Origin: Symsagittifera roscoffensis
Lineage: Eukaryota > Xenacoelomorpha > Acoela > Convolutidae
Direction of reading: 5' to 3'
DNA length: 64,000 nucleotides
NCBI RefSeq assembly: GCF_963678635.1
Contig: NC_087062.1
Location: forward strand, 58,916,129-58,980,128
This document shows positions 51,301-63,725 of the stretch, one piece after another; the stretch's first letter is position 1; each line of letters starts with the position of its first letter. Made by a program: the position numbers and the translations under genes. The notes under the pieces were generated by a model. The model did not search any database, was not told where the DNA came from, and saw nothing but the letters and a program-made list of their open reading frames with translations.

Positions 51301-51649
51301 TGATACTTTGAATTTTTCAGATGTGTTTTGAAACGGGCCTGATTTTTGATAATTTTTTACCCTTAGACATTTTTTGAGTTTTGTATACAAAAACTGATTC
51401 ATAAACGTTGAAAGACATTCTATCAGCAGTCTCATCTTCTTATACTTTGAATTTTTCAGATGTGTTTTAAAACGGGCCTGAAATTTGAAAACTTCTATAC
51501 AAAAATTTCACTCTTATCCCCCAAATGAAACAATTTTTGGGTGGCCGTCCCTGCCGACCGAATTCGTTGAAGCCTATAAAATTGCAGTTTGAGAAAAGAG
51601 CAGGTGAAAAATAACTACCGCATGATGTATTGTCTTACATATGCCTTAT

Positions 51650-51900
51650 TACCCTTGCGATGAGCAAGGGTATTGCAATCGGTTACTAGACTTTGTTTCC
51701 CGTATAAAATTTGTTCACAGAATGGTCAAAATTGAAAAATAGTGAATTTGAGTGCAGTTCATAAAAAATTCAAATTTCTTTTTTATCTCCGGCGCACATG
51801 GTCTGGAGGGAATGAATGCGCCAGGAACAGCTAATGTCCAGGGTTCGAATCTGACACGACCTGGTTTTTTTTTCAAAAAAGAATTAGTCCGTTTCAAAAG
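51650..51900 (+). repeat. Hairpin repeat plus tRNA-like sequence
   Basis: ACCCTTGCGATGAGCAAGGGT hairpin block, then GTATTGCAATCGGTTACTAG and TTCACAGAATGG. Further on comes GGCGCACATGG...GGTTCGAATCTGACACGACC (B-box match) and a poly-T tail. The same pairing of hairpin block and tRNA-like head occurs at 32296-32840. Confidence 0.5.
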
Positions 51901-54841
51901 AAAACTGTCGGCTTATTAATGTCTGTTTATGCTTTGTCGGCTTAGTTGCCATATTGTAGAATTAGATTTCAAAATTTTTTTGCCATAATCGTTTTTAGTA
52001 TTCTGATTATCGCTTTTGATTTTTTTAAGCTTGTCTTCGCATATATTTTTTTCGCTGGAACACTTTATTTCGTCCGAATGGTTTCAGTCTGTTTTTTATA
52101 AAGTAAATGACTTAATTTCGAGTCGTTTCAACGAGAACATGTATTTTGCTCATCTCTGGATCGCACAATATGCTTAAAATCTCAATAGAATTTATAGTTT
52201 ATGTTTTTCATGACAACATTTTCGTCTTTTTTGTTTTTTTCCTCTTTTTGGATTGATAGGTTTCGGCCTAAATTGTATCGGTTTGTCCAATATTCAAGAT
52301 CTTTTTTCGATATTGGCCAGTTTCAAGATCTCCATATTCAAAGCATTGCACGTTTAACAGCTCTAAGCACTGTGTATAAATTTAATGCGTTACTGGATCT
52401 TCGGAAAAAATTTGTTTCAGAAAATAAAGGTTTTATGTAGGCTTACTTGATTTTGGTCCAGTTTTTGTCGGCTTAATTGCCCAGTGCTTTCTTTGGAAAA
52501 TTTTATACTTTTAATTTTTTGATTCAATAATAAGAAGGTAACACGCGGACACGTTTCTTTCAGTACGTTTTTATTACACGCTTAAACTTTTAGTTTGAAG
52601 CGAAAAAACTTTGAAGCGATTTTTGTTTGAGTTTTCTTACTTGTTTGAATTTTTTTTCGAAAACTCGGGTTCTGATTTTTTTCTGATAGATTGTGCAGTT
52701 AGCTGAACACAAAATAATATCAAAATTTGATTTTGAGCAGTTTTGTTTAGAATCATTTTAAGGTGAAGGCAAGTATTATTGAAAGAAAAATGATTTCAAA
52801 TGTCAAACTTTATGTTCGCTAATCTCCAAAACTTATCCATATTCGTTAAATTAATAAGAGATATTTCTCGGCAAATAACTCGGTCATTAAATTAATTTCG
52901 GCATTTTTCTATTGATCAGAATATCATATAACATTTTTTTCATCTGCCTGTTTTTGGTACAAATCGGCGCAAGCTAGCCACAAGAACCGGTAGGTAATGT
53001 CCTTGAGACAAATTGCTCTTTTTGGCGGTCAGCCTTAATCAAGGCTGAACCAAATTAGAACCAAAAAACAGTTAAAATAGGATATAACCCCCGTTTTTAG
53101 TATATTTATTTTGGACTTTTTTCGATACAAAACGCGAACTTAAACAATTTACAAGAAACATCTCACGCAGGAGAAAAAGAACAAGGAACCACTTTTGAAG
53201 AAATTGATTTTCTGACTATTCAGTGATCGAAAACATTTCTGCTATTTACAAACTATTCGGGCTAGATCAAACCAGTTTGCCAAAAAAACTTCGATGAGGA
53301 CACGTCTTGGATCATTTGAAAGCGCTTTCAAAAAGGAGAGAAACTGAATCCTTAGCAAGGATTCCATCTTTGAAAAAAATATCATTTGGAACACTTTTAT
53401 CATTTTTTGTACAGAAGTTTGGATGTGCGTGAAAATATACCAGCTAATAATAATGTGCTTATTTGATTTTGAATTTATAGACAAGACAATCAATTTGATT
53501 AACTATTTCGTTAAGTGAAGTTGGAAAGGTGAAGTTTCTCCAAATCATATTTATAAATTTTTTTTAAATATATGTCTAAAGCAAAACTGAAAAACGTTGC
53601 TTTCAAGTTCTGATTGTCTACGAAGGTGTTGGACAGGTTTCGCACGATAGTAAAGATTGTGATTGTTTCTAGTTGAACTGTTTCGAAAATTATGAGATTT
53701 CGTGTTTTTTTTTTTCACCAACGGGCGTTTTTATTTTTATTTGTGATCTTTTTTGTAGTGGTTCAGCTGCCTTACCGTTATGTATTAATTTCGTATTTGA
53801 CAAATTTGATGTTTGGTTTAATTTCATAGGCTTGTTAAGTTTTCTATATTTTCTGCATGTTCTTTTTTGTAGTATCTGTTTGAAATTTTTGTATTCAAGT
53901 TTTTTGAAACTTCATTGTTTGAATTTTTTGTTCGTTATCTGATCTTTGTTTTTAGCAAGAAATTGAAAAGGCCTTTTGATGTTTCCGGATGTTCTTGAAA
54001 GGCATGCAGTTTTTTTTTTTTGATTCCAAGAGTTCCAGAGAAGTTTCTTGGTAAATTTTGAAACTTTTGATCATGATTTTTGGTATCCCTTCCATCTGAT
54101 AGTTATCAGAAAGAAATTGAGTTTGTGTAAACCGAATCCTCTATTTTAAAGTAAATGAGTTTTATAAGAGTTGATAGAATTTCCCGAGTTTTCAGCCAAC
54201 AATTTCTTCAACATAATTCATTTAATTATTTCTTTTTTTGTTAGAGCCAGATTCTCTTTCGAACTTTGGCATGTAGTTATGTATCACAAGTGGCACGATT
54301 TTCGCTTAAAATTTTATTATTTATTTCAGAATTTCAGCCCCTTCTTAGATTGAAGCCATTCATCCGCAACAGAAATGAGTTGTTCATCTCTTGGTGACTA
54401 CATGCTATTTTCTTGGTTATTTTTCTGGGCTGAGATTTGTTGCCTCAACTGCAGTTAATAAGCACGAATTAATTTGGGCCTCGAAGCCCCGACCACGTTT
54501 AATGAGATGCGGGCACCTCAGCCGCCCGCTCCTTAGCGGGTTTAGTTTTTTTTTTCTTTTTTTTCCAGAATCTTAATTAAACACGATGTTTTGATCAATT
54601 ACCTGCTTCCTGCGTAAGTTTGACTTTTTTCTGCTGTTTTTTGTGGTAAAAATAAAAAAGACCCATCTGGGATTGAGTAGTTTTTCCTTGCAATTTCTAA
54701 TGGTGCGAGTCAGCTTGATATGAAAAAGCCGAGCGTGGAAAAAAACAAGGGGAAATAAATGTTTGTTTTTGGAGATTTCAACTACTATATATAGTAACAT
54801 GAATTTATTATTTTTCTAATTCGCTGTTTATGCTAACATTG
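51901..54841. other. Intergenic AT-rich DNA
   Basis: No exon or RNA gene recognised. Holds a TAGGTTTCGGCCTAAATTG copy at 52256 and long T-runs. Open frames here are short and hydrophobic through T-richness. Confidence 0.5.
54804..54809 (-). terminator. Poly(A) signal of Cys-loop receptor gene
   Basis: AATAAA on the minus strand about 33 bp after the stop codon at 54842-54844. Very short 3' UTR if used. Confidence 0.45.
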
Positions 54842-55021
54842 TTAAAATGATGTCAGCTTGTAGTAGTACCAGTATATTAGGTTCAGAAGCAGGTATGCTA
54901 GAGGAAATACGAAGCGAGAATATCGGTCAATGATGCCCACATTGTGGATGATGCAAGTCGGATTTCTACTAGCCAAGAGAGAATCTATTTCTACGTTCTC
55001 CTCTGCATCCCGAAACCTCTG
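54842..55021 (-). CDS. Cys-loop channel last exon (M4)
   Basis: Open frame RFRDAEENVEIDSLLASRNP, then IIHNVGIIDRYSRFVFPLAY and LLLNLIYWYYYKLTSF, then TAA at 54842-54844. The acceptor is uncertain: GAGCAG|CAG at 55021 fits the phase of the preceding donor, but its pyrimidine tract is poor. The frame stays open upstream to a TGA near 55083, so the true start may be a little higher. Confidence 0.8.
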   Translation of the reverse strand, partial: QRFRDAEENVEIDSLLASRNPTCIIHNVGIIDRYSRFVFPLAYLLLNLIYWYYYKLTSF

Positions 55022-58000
55022 CTGCTCGATATCATTTCCCTTTTTTGTCCCTGAGTTGAATTTGTCTAAACGAGGTGAAGTTCATGAGACATAAATGACG
55101 CGACAGTAACCAAATAGACTAGTTTTTTTATGGTCCCTCAAAAATAGGCATAACACGTTAAGTTCATTGAGAAGCATTTGCCATCAGGGTTAATGAGCTA
55201 GTTTTCACCTTTCCCGAGAGCTTTTATTTAAAAACCATAAGAATTTAAATAACTTTTCAAAACTGCCGATTGTTTTCTTCTGTCACAGTTAGTTAATTAC
55301 TTTTTCTGTGTCAATTTTGTCTTCTGAATATTCACCTTTTAGGTCTCTACATGACCAGTTACAGTCGACTTCAGTGTTTTCTTCCCTTTTGCCGACCACC
55401 TTCAGTTCTCCTCGGCTGTTGTAACTTCTTAAGTTGATAGAAGCATCGGAGTTATGCGACGGAACTGAACGACTTCTAGTGGTAAATTGACTTCGCAACA
55501 TACTTATTCTATATGAAGTATCCGAGTCATCATCGTTCCTGAAATCTTCTTTGCAACCTATATGTTCATCTGTAAATTCCATCGATGTCATTCTAGGAGT
55601 TTTGCCAATAACGGATGTACTTTGACCACCGTTTATGTTTAACACCTTGCTCGACGAAGTGGCACATAAAGTATTTGCGGGCATGGTCAATGGCTCAACT
55701 ATTACATTGAAGCGAGAGTCAAAAAGAACTTCGTTTGTGCAGTCTAAGTTTGCGATTTGGGGAGCAAGATGTGACTGATCTGACCAAGTTCGCGTCATAT
55801 TGTTGGATGGCATTGAGCTGGTGTATTGCTGTTGTTGTGTTTGTTTTGCAGGGCAACAACAGAAGAGTTCTTTGAGTTTGAAATAGGGAAAAATCTTCAT
55901 ATTGGCAGTGTAGCTGTCTCCTCCTCCGGAATGCACCTCAAAATTAGAAAATCTTTGAGCTAGTTGCGAAAAAAAAAATACTTTTAAAATGAGTGCAAAC
56001 AATCTGTGCACGACTATGCACCGGTTGTTTTTGTTAGCACGTATTTTGCGAGTAAGTTGTTTTGGCAACTAGGACCTTGAAAGGCCTAGGACGGATATTT
56101 TGTGACCAGAAGCGGGTTGTGGGAAAGGTGGGGGTGAACGCCTCCTTCAGAGATTCGACCCCCCTGATAACGACTCAATGTGTCTCCTTTTGGTACTACT
56201 TTAAGACATCTATTGTTGGTGGTCTTACCCTAAATATATACTAATTTTGACTAGGATATACTAACAAAACTTTCAAAAAGTTCATTAAAACGCCTTGATT
56301 GGCCTGTTATTTAATGCACCGCGATGCAGAAATTTTGGTCTACATAGGGTCTTTATAGTCATTTGGGTGTGATGAAAAAATCAATTTCGCCTAGCTAAAT
56401 AGAAAAAAAAGTCGATAAAATTTTCGAAAATCCGCCTCCCCCTTCGGGAAAACCCTAGATCCGTCACTGTTTATGACGTTTAGATATTTATGAGTTCACA
56501 AAAGACAGCCACTAAAAAAAACAACCACCTCTAGGGAATCAGAAATGTATAACTTAAGTTCAATTTATTCGACTGAACACATTTATCAAACATGTGCGTC
56601 TTTCATTATGTTACCTTTTTGGCGTTTGTGCCCTTATCGCTGAGAGAGAATGGGACTTGGTTGTTATCCACTTGCACCTCCTGTATCGATTTCACGGACT
56701 TCCTAGTCTGAGCATTCTTTATTTGCATCCAGGGGTGAAGTGGAGCTTCGCTGGACTTTTGCATGTGACGTCGGCTCCTCGATTTGGCTTGAAAAACGTC
56801 TGAATGATATTTAACATGATCATATGGGACTGTGAGAGGTCTGCTTTTTCCACTGTATCTCGATTCCCTTTTGCTTCCGGTGTCTTGACCATCTCGACGG
56901 AATGATCGAGAACGTAGTTGCGATTTCTGAGTGGAATCAACGGACGCTCGTCCTGATGGTGTTTTTCTGAATCTGGATCTAAATGAGATCCCACTGTCAC
57001 CTGTGCAACCGACTGTTTCAGACGGACTGTCACTGTCGTCCCTGTGGGAGAAGTATGCTCCATGTCCATAGTTGCCGGATGAGTGGGAGTGTCGTCGGAA
57101 GTATGCCCCTTCGAAATCAGGGTCGTAGTCGGCTGCCACGTCCAAGTAACATACAGCCGCGAATTCTGTTTCGAAATTTTTTATTTAGTTTTTATCATAA
57201 CTCTCATAAATATTATAACTTTTTTCAAGCCAGAAACTTACAACCATACTTTCTATTAAATTGTATGCTTACAATTTTTTAGAATTTGGTTCGGCTTGGC
57301 AGAATATCAAAAAGGCATCAGCCTCGCTTGTCGAGTGGCATCTCCATGAGCAAAACTTTTTTTCATATTTAAAAAAAAAAAACTAGATCAGCTAGACAGC
57401 ACTCAAAAAGGACTTTAAAAAAATAGAACCAATGCAAATTTCATTTCGTAAAGTATTATTTAGCAATCAAATTGACATGAACAAAAAAAAAAAGGATTGA
57501 AACTTACCTAAACAATTCTAAAAAACGTTCGTTGTCACAAATATAAATTTCTCTTATTTAATTGGAAAAAAAACGAGTTGAAAGAGTCATGGTTAATTGT
57601 TAACTCTTCAAGAAAAAAATATTTGCCTATAGTGAAAATTTATTACATAAAATTTAAAACTTATTTTCTACTTTTTTTAAGAATGTTGCTTGTTTTATTA
57701 AAATTATTTCGCTGCAAAGTTATTTTTGTATTGCCTAAATTATTAGTACCTGTTATCTCATGTTTACTTATGTCTTAATTTCCAAATAAAAATTATTATG
57801 TCTAAAGTACTGCTTACGATTCTCAAGGTATGATTTCAAAAGAATAACAATCCTACCTCGTAAACCGTATCGTTCGCATTTTGATCGTAAAATTTTGTGA
57901 ACAACTGTATCAAAGCTTTTGTATTGTCTATTATTGGACAAACAGAGTCAAGTTTTTTTTCGAAGTTCCCGACTAGCTGTTCAATGAGGTCCGGGATAGC

Positions 58001-59897
58001 ATCAATTGTAGCTTTTTATTTCCCAAAATTCAAGATTTTGTTTTTCGAGCAAATTTTAGTCTTTAGTCAGCAATGGAACTTTAATTTCTCTCGCCTCGCG
58101 ATCTGAAATAGAGTTCTTATGGACAGTCACTGTCAAAAAAAATTGGTGAAAAAACGTCCATTGTCGACTTGCTGCTTGTTTTTATTCATTTACTCTCCTT
58201 TTTCAATAAATTAGCCTGAACCTTAGCAGGCTGTTTCAAGATTTAGAGAGTCACCTGTCGATTAAAACTCATCACTATTCATGTTTCCATATACAGTGTG
58301 CATATCAACAGTCTGACTTTTCAGCGCAAACAAACAATCTTGTGATTGATCAAGAAACTTTAAATTGCTCATCTGAGGCTTTTAATAGACAACAGTTGAA
58401 AAATGTTTAGCTCCATTGTTTTCAATTGAAACGGTCAGAATTTATATTTTACCAGAAGTCAATTCTTCAGTTATTTTATAATTAAAATAATCTCTCACCG
58501 CATCTATATCTATTTACTTTTTCTAAAGTAACATGGCAGTTTGAAAATACCAAACTCCATATATTGACTCAGCCATGTTTCAGTATGAGCTATAATTTGC
58601 CTTTTATTATATTTACTTTTCAAAAAAAATACATAGACATGATTTTGCGTCAATGTGCGAATGTTTTGCAAAAGAATTGACATTCAGCTCTAAGTATCAC
58701 TCCTTTTTCTAACTTTTTTCAAAAATTTTGTTATGGTCGATGTGCTTATATGCTACTTTTTGTATCAGCTAGTAATTTTAAAAGCACTTCTTGAAATAAG
58801 CATACTGATATTTGTAATACTGTGAAAATGATTTGGTAAACAGATCGCTACGAATCGCAATCTGGTTAAAAATAATTATTTGTACTTAATTAAGTCAGTT
58901 TTGTTATTATGGTGAAGTTATTGAGTTCTTATCTCTTTAAAAAGTAACAAAAAATACAATACTGGAGTCATTTTTTTCAGCGAGTTATATCCGATGGATC
59001 AGCGAAAGTTCGACTCCTTTGTGATCACACAATGCTGAAATTATAAGTAGTCACTAGTTTCGAGAAAAAAGTCACTATAGCCGCATAACTTGCTAGAAAC
59101 TTTGCAAATTATTCACCCTTAAGGTACCTTGCTAAGAATATCTACCGTTATTAATCACGAATTCAAAGGTTCAACATATACGAACTTGGAATCTTTTGGT
59201 AACAAAATTGACAACATATTGCGTAACCTATAAGTGAGCAGAAAACGAAGAAGAAGCATCCGGCGAAGTATACATCTATGGCCTTCATGTAAGAAATCTT
59301 TGGCATGTTGTTGTTGCTGCCTGTGATAATGGTCAATAGAGTCAACACTGTGGTGATGCCTGAAACATTACAGATTCGTTGTCATCAAAGGCGGCTTTCA
59401 CTTTGCTGAAAAACTTTGGAGCCAATCAGCATAAAAAGAGAGGTCGTAAAACAGCATCAAAGTGGGAAGTAGTGATTGGTAATGAAGGAGAACAACTTCC
59501 TGATGAAACCAGACCCCCCAATTTGAGGCCTGGCTCTTTATTAAAGATTTTTGATGAAAGAATCACGGCTTACGGAAGTTTCACTTCACTTTTTCTCAAA
59601 AAAAACTTACCAAATTTTTGGAAAGGTTGAATTTGCTCATACCACAAATTGAAAAATTTAGCGTTCACAGATAATGTACAGAATGTGAAAACTATTTCTA
59701 CTGGTTTGAAATTTGGTTCCATTGTATCTGTGTTTTGATCGTACCGAGTGCAGCCCTGGCTGGCACTGAGGAGTGTCCTAGCCAGAAGGAGACCCATGAG
59801 ACCATGACTATGAGTGCAGAAGGCACATACATCTGAATGAGGAAATAGAGGGTGTTTCGGACAAGGGTGAATCTGGCAGAAAGTGTGCTCCACTGTC
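54842..59897 (-). CDS. Cys-loop anion-channel subunit, 3' part (gene span)
   Basis: C-terminal half of a pentameric ligand-gated channel of the GABA/glycine/glutamate-gated chloride class. M1 includes LYFLIQMYVPSALIVMVSWV and SFWL. The PAR motif (VPARAALG) before M2 marks anion selectivity. M2 runs ITTVLTLLTIIT, the linker and M3 NMPKISYMKAIDVYFAGCFF then FVFCSLIEFAAVCYL. After a long cytoplasmic loop, M4 is IDRYSRFVFPLAYLLLNLIY W and the chain ends KLTSF. Exons read: 59897-59745, 59359-59228, 57165-56615 (phases fit), then probably 55959-55301 and 55021-54842. The join between the third and fourth does not fit in phase, so a small exon or other acceptor is missing. Ligand-binding exons are not visible to the right. 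Ligand unknown. Confidence 0.9.
55301..55959 (-). CDS. Cys-loop channel loop exon
   Basis: The best acceptor is a T-run followed by CAACTAG|CTC at 55959. The donor is GAAAAA|GTAATT at 55301. The reading is polar and Ser/Thr/Asn-rich (SNFEVHSGGGDSYTANMKIF, a Cys cluster ELFCCCPAKQ, TSYRISMLRSQFTTRSRSVP) and ends EYSEDKIDTEK. It has no membrane segment, as expected for the M3-M4 cytoplasmic loop. The CCC cluster could be palmitoylated (inference). The acceptor phase (1) does not match the previous exon's phase 0 end. Confidence 0.6.
56615..57165 (-). CDS. Cys-loop channel exon: end of M3 and loop
   Basis: The acceptor AACAG and a one-base carry-over produce EFAAVCYLDVAADYDPDFEG, the standard end of M3, then an Arg/Ser-rich loop (RRHSHSSGNYGHGAYFSHRD, SRSFRRDGQDTGSKRESRYS). 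The donor is AAAAAG|GTAACA. It contributes 183 codons of cytoplasmic loop. The high Arg/Ser content suggests phosphorylation sites. Confidence 0.85.
57166..59227 (-). other. Cys-loop channel intron
   Basis: 2.06-kb AT-rich intron with no recognised exon, repeat family or RNA. Ends obey GT-AG on the minus strand. Confidence 0.6.
59228..59359 (-). CDS. Cys-loop channel exon: M2 and M3
   Basis: Acceptor ATGTTTCAG, donor CTTATAG|GTTACG, 132 nt, phase 1 to 1. It encodes ITTVLTLLTIITGSNNNMPK and ISYMKAIDVYFAGCFFFVFC, that is the pore helix, the M2-M3 loop and most of M3. Confidence 0.93.
59745..59897 (-). CDS. Cys-loop channel exon: M1 and PAR motif
   Basis: 153 nt, phase 1 to 1. Acceptor GGTTGTTTAG, donor CTCG|GTACGA. 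It encodes QWSTLSARFTLVRNTLYFLI then M1 and SSVPARAAL. The 5' edge coincides with the start of an intronic tandem repeat, which supports the acceptor choice. Confidence 0.9.
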
Positions 59898-60620
59898 CTA
59901 AACAACCACCTCTCTGATAGGTATCACTCGACAGACCTTTTTCTTTTCGATCGCTTCTCAAAAAATTGTTAACTATATTTATGCGAACAACTTGTGACAT
60001 TCTCGAAAATTAAATATTCCGACCACTGAAATTGGGATAGAACTTTGTCTTCGGGCGCATAAAAGTTTTTTTTTTCTGAACTGCACTGATAGGAATCATT
60101 CGGCAAGTCTGGTGTTTTTTGATCGTCTCTCGAAAAAAATTTGAGAACTTTTTATGTGAACAATTTGTGTTTTAATTATTTTCTCAATAATTTATTTTAC
60201 GCGAACAATATGCGAACAAAAATAATTGTTCCGACATTGAAAATGGGAAGGAATTTGTCTTCCTGTGTGTTTAATTTTTTCTAAAAAAAATTGCCCTAAT
60301 TGCCCTAAAAAACAAACACTGCTCTGATACGAACTACTCGAAGGGCTTGGTGTTTTTTTGTAAAAAATATTTTTGTGCACAATTTGTGATTTGCTCATTC
60401 TCAAAAATTAATTGCTTCTTTTACTGAAAACGGGACGGAACTTTGTCTTCGAAGGATGTTTAGAGATTTTTTCTAGATTGCCCTAAGCAAATTCTGCTGT
60501 GATAGGAATTATTCAACAGGCCTGGTAATTTTTGATCGCCTCAAGAAAATTTGTGAAAGATATTCATACGAACAATTTGTCTTTTGTGCATTCATGAGAA
60601 TTACTTGTTCTGTCCACTTA
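59898..60620. repeat. Tandem intronic repeat, about four units
   Basis: Units carry CTGATAGGTATCACTCGACA-like blocks at 59915, 60088, 60325 and 60499. Each is followed by TTTTTGATCGCYTC, GCGAACAATTTGTG, ACTGAAAWTGGGAYRGAACT and TTGTCTTCGGG. Spacing is 173-237 bp. It begins immediately beside the exon at 59745-59897. Confidence 0.7.
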
Positions 60621-63020
60621 AAGCCATCGGAATGAGCTAAATGATTTTTTAATTAAGCACTTTTTGTCCGGATTCTAACGACATTTAAAATTGCCAAACA
60701 TTTTTCTGAGTCTCAAGACAAAATCCAGTTTGAAGTTTTGATTTAAAGTCTGATTTTTAGCAAATCAAGCAAACGAACAGCTTTAATTAAGGAAGGTAAG
60801 CTTTTTAAGCCTTTAAAACAGTGTTTTGTCAGCTTCTTTGGACAAAAAAAAAATTGAGATACTCTAAAAAAAATTTGCATAAAATTCGTTAAATTTTCAA
60901 TTTTTATTGTTCTCTATTTTTTTTGTTTTTTTTTTTTGAAGAAACCTGCTGCTGATTATGCCTCAATTGCTATGAACATGGAATATGTCTGAGCTAAAGC
61001 CTTTCGTTCAGATCATTTTAAAACGACCCAATTTGACGAAAACAAACTGCAAAATTTGTTTTTTTTAAACTTTTTAAATTGTGGTCAAAAATTTCTGGGC
61101 TACTCGTGCAGCATCCAGCTCTCTTCGATTGTCATTAATACTGTTAAGCAAGTTAAAAGGTTTCATAAAATTTATCACTTCATAAACATCCTGTAGGATG
61201 TTTTGAGTTTCTAAATAAATATAGATTAAACAAAAAAGCGTTACTGGGCCTCGTTTATCAATATTTGGGCAAAAACTCTTTAAAACATTTTTGGACTAAA
61301 AATTTAGGATTTCTAAATAAACTACCGAGTTAACCATTTTTTTCTCTTGTTGCCGTCAAAATAACCAGATTTTCTGTGGAAAAATACGCTACAATAATAT
61401 AGGGATGGCATAAGTTGCATTTTTTCAATTTCAACGAGCAAAAGAACAAAAAGAAAGATATCGGGTTAAAATTTTGACAAGAGCTAGATGAAACTTTTTG
61501 AAATTACTTAGCCAAATTAGTTTTTTTGGGAAGCTGATAGGCTAGTATTACTCGGTCCGGCGTCAAAAACGGTTACATTTGTTTTTAAGACACACATTAA
61601 AAAATTTTGGGAGCTTACACTAAAAATTGGGCAAAATTTAGACTTTTGTATAGACTGGAGCAATAAATTTTCCAAAATATTTACTGGAACAGTTTTTTGT
61701 TGACTTTTTTGAGCATCAGCTTAAAATAATTTTAAAATTTAAGCCGTTTTTCGATGGCGGACCAAGGCACTCTTTCAATTCTTTTATCTGTCGTTTTTCA
61801 GCGGCATAAAGAGTAAATCAAGATCAGCAGCTTTTAAAAAATTTGAGCGCATAAATTAGAGCTCATTATATTGTTTGCGAGCATGAATCTACAGCAAGAT
61901 TACTACTTAAACTAGTTATGATACACCGGCGTATTTTTGCCGTCCTAATAAAATTTTTCAAACTTAGGCCCGACTAAGTAGTTTTAAATAGTTCCATCTA
62001 ACATTGTCAAAACTTGAACCCTTTATCTTTTGTTTCCTTTTTCTGCTGGTTGGAATGAAAAAGTGGTAACTTTTATGTGCTGTGACTTTCCATCAATTTC
62101 CGAAAGCAGTGTTATTGATTTCTCATATCTCTGATGTCTTCGCAAAGTCTGCTCTGAAACTTTTAGCAAAATTTGATTTTTCCAAGTGGCTTTGATACCC
62201 TAAATAAAGATACCCTAAATAGAAAAAATGCATCTTTCGAAAAATGAACGAGCTAACTACCTCTTCATAAATCTTGATGGTAAAACGGAGATTGGGTGGG
62301 TTTCAAAATCTGAAAAGCTCAATATGCGAACATCTTGCACCCCTTCATTTTTTTATGTTTTTCAAAAAAAAAACTTTTTTGAGCATTTTTGGATTGCTTT
62401 CCCAAAAAAAATTGCTTTCTTTTTGGCGCTCGCTTCCCCTTAATGATGTTTTTTGGCGTCGATGGGGCTCTAAGAATTCTTTGAAATTGGTCGGCTTTAA
62501 ATACTTAGAGTACTTTGAAAAGTTGGTCAGCAAAAAACCGCTGACATAAAATAGTATCAAAGAGTAGAACTTTTGGAAAAAGTGGCAACACTCTTTTTGG
62601 ATAATCAGGAAAACTGCAGATAAAAAAACATTTGTATACTGTCTTCATACATTGTACATTGAGCAATGGTATCTATCTATACGACAAAATTATATCCAAA
62701 ATCAGCGTACTATCAGTCGTTTTTGATCATGAAAAAAAATTGTTATGTTTGAGTCCACTCACAAGTCAAAAATTTTTGAGCACAAGTCAAGAATTTTTTG
62801 GTGTTGTTGGTATTTTTATCTTTGTAATTGACTACCAAGCTTCTCGACCACACAACTAAAGTGGTTTGTCGAGTTTTCATCATCTTTAATCATTTTGACC
62901 ACATCTATCTATGAATCATTTTTTTTTCATGCGTTTAACTTGGTAAAGCTTGCTAATCTAATAATCGAAACTATATGAAGACCACTATATGAATTTTATG
63001 TACCTATATTTTGTTATGTT
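60621..63020. other. AT-rich flank or intron
   Basis: No exon was found on either strand, although the ligand-binding part of the channel must lie to the right. A CTACTCGTGCAGCATCCAGC block near 61095 belongs to a dispersed family also at 30220, 33270 and 63610. Confidence 0.45.
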
Positions 63021-63027
63021 TTTGTTC

Positions 63028-63725
63028 TGACCATTGAAAGTGGGGGGTGGGGCTTTGTATTCGGGTGTGTTTTACTTTTTTGTTTTATGCAAAATCAGGT
63101 ATCACAAAGAACCATGTGACTGGGTTGAGGGATATATCATATTGACGCTCTGAAGCTCTTTCAGCCGTGATTCGCAGGGCATTGAAAAAACTTCCAGAAA
63201 ACTTTCCCAGTCATAAAAAACACTTTGAATGCTTATTCGCCAATTTTTGACCTAATACTCGATTAATAATTTTGATTACTTGTTAAAGTGGTTATTTAGG
63301 CTTGAAAAATCATGTTTTCAAACGGAAACTAGTTTTGAAAGTTTTTTTTTGTTTTTTCCATGGCAAGAAAAAATAAATAAAATTTTAAAAATTATATTGT
63401 GCAAAAAACATTCGACATTTTTTTCGACAATTTTTTTTCTTTTATTTTGCAGACAACTGTTTTCAATTATGCCTAATATCTTTTTATCTTACATTTGTGT
63501 ATAAATTTTTTCGCCCTACCACGTACAAACTGGTCCAAAGTTTGAAGAACTTTAAAAGTTAAAAAACTTTTGTATGAAGTTCATATGAAACGGGTCGGAA
63601 CATTCTGTTCTACTTGCACAGCAAACTTGTTACTAATATATATTTACCCTTGCTACAAGCAAAGTTATTACCCAACTACTAGTACTGGACCGTTTTCCCC
63701 GTAAACAACTTTATTCACAGAATGG
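63028..63725. repeat. Dispersed non-coding repeat, full-looking copy
   Basis: Starts CTGACCATTGAAAGTGGGGG, includes TTTGTATTCGGGTGTGTTTT, GCAAAATCAGGTATCACAAA, GGGATATATCATATTGACG, ACTAGTTTTGAAAG and TCTACTTGCACAGCAAAC, and ends with the hairpin-type block ACCCTTGCTACAAGCAAAG... and TTCACAGAATGGACG. At about 700 bp it appears to join two blocks seen separately elsewhere, suggesting one interspersed family. Confidence 0.5.

Noticed and set aside
55960-56068. Upstream extension of the loop exon with a hydrophobic stretch
   Set aside because: The open frame reads through a T-run that looks like the acceptor's pyrimidine tract. The apparent membrane segment is probably intron, although an acceptor at 56068 would fit the phase.
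54842-59897. Cation-selective (nicotinic-type) receptor
   Set aside because: The VPARAALG motif before M2 is that of anion-selective members. Cation channels have a Gly-Glu-Lys type sequence there.
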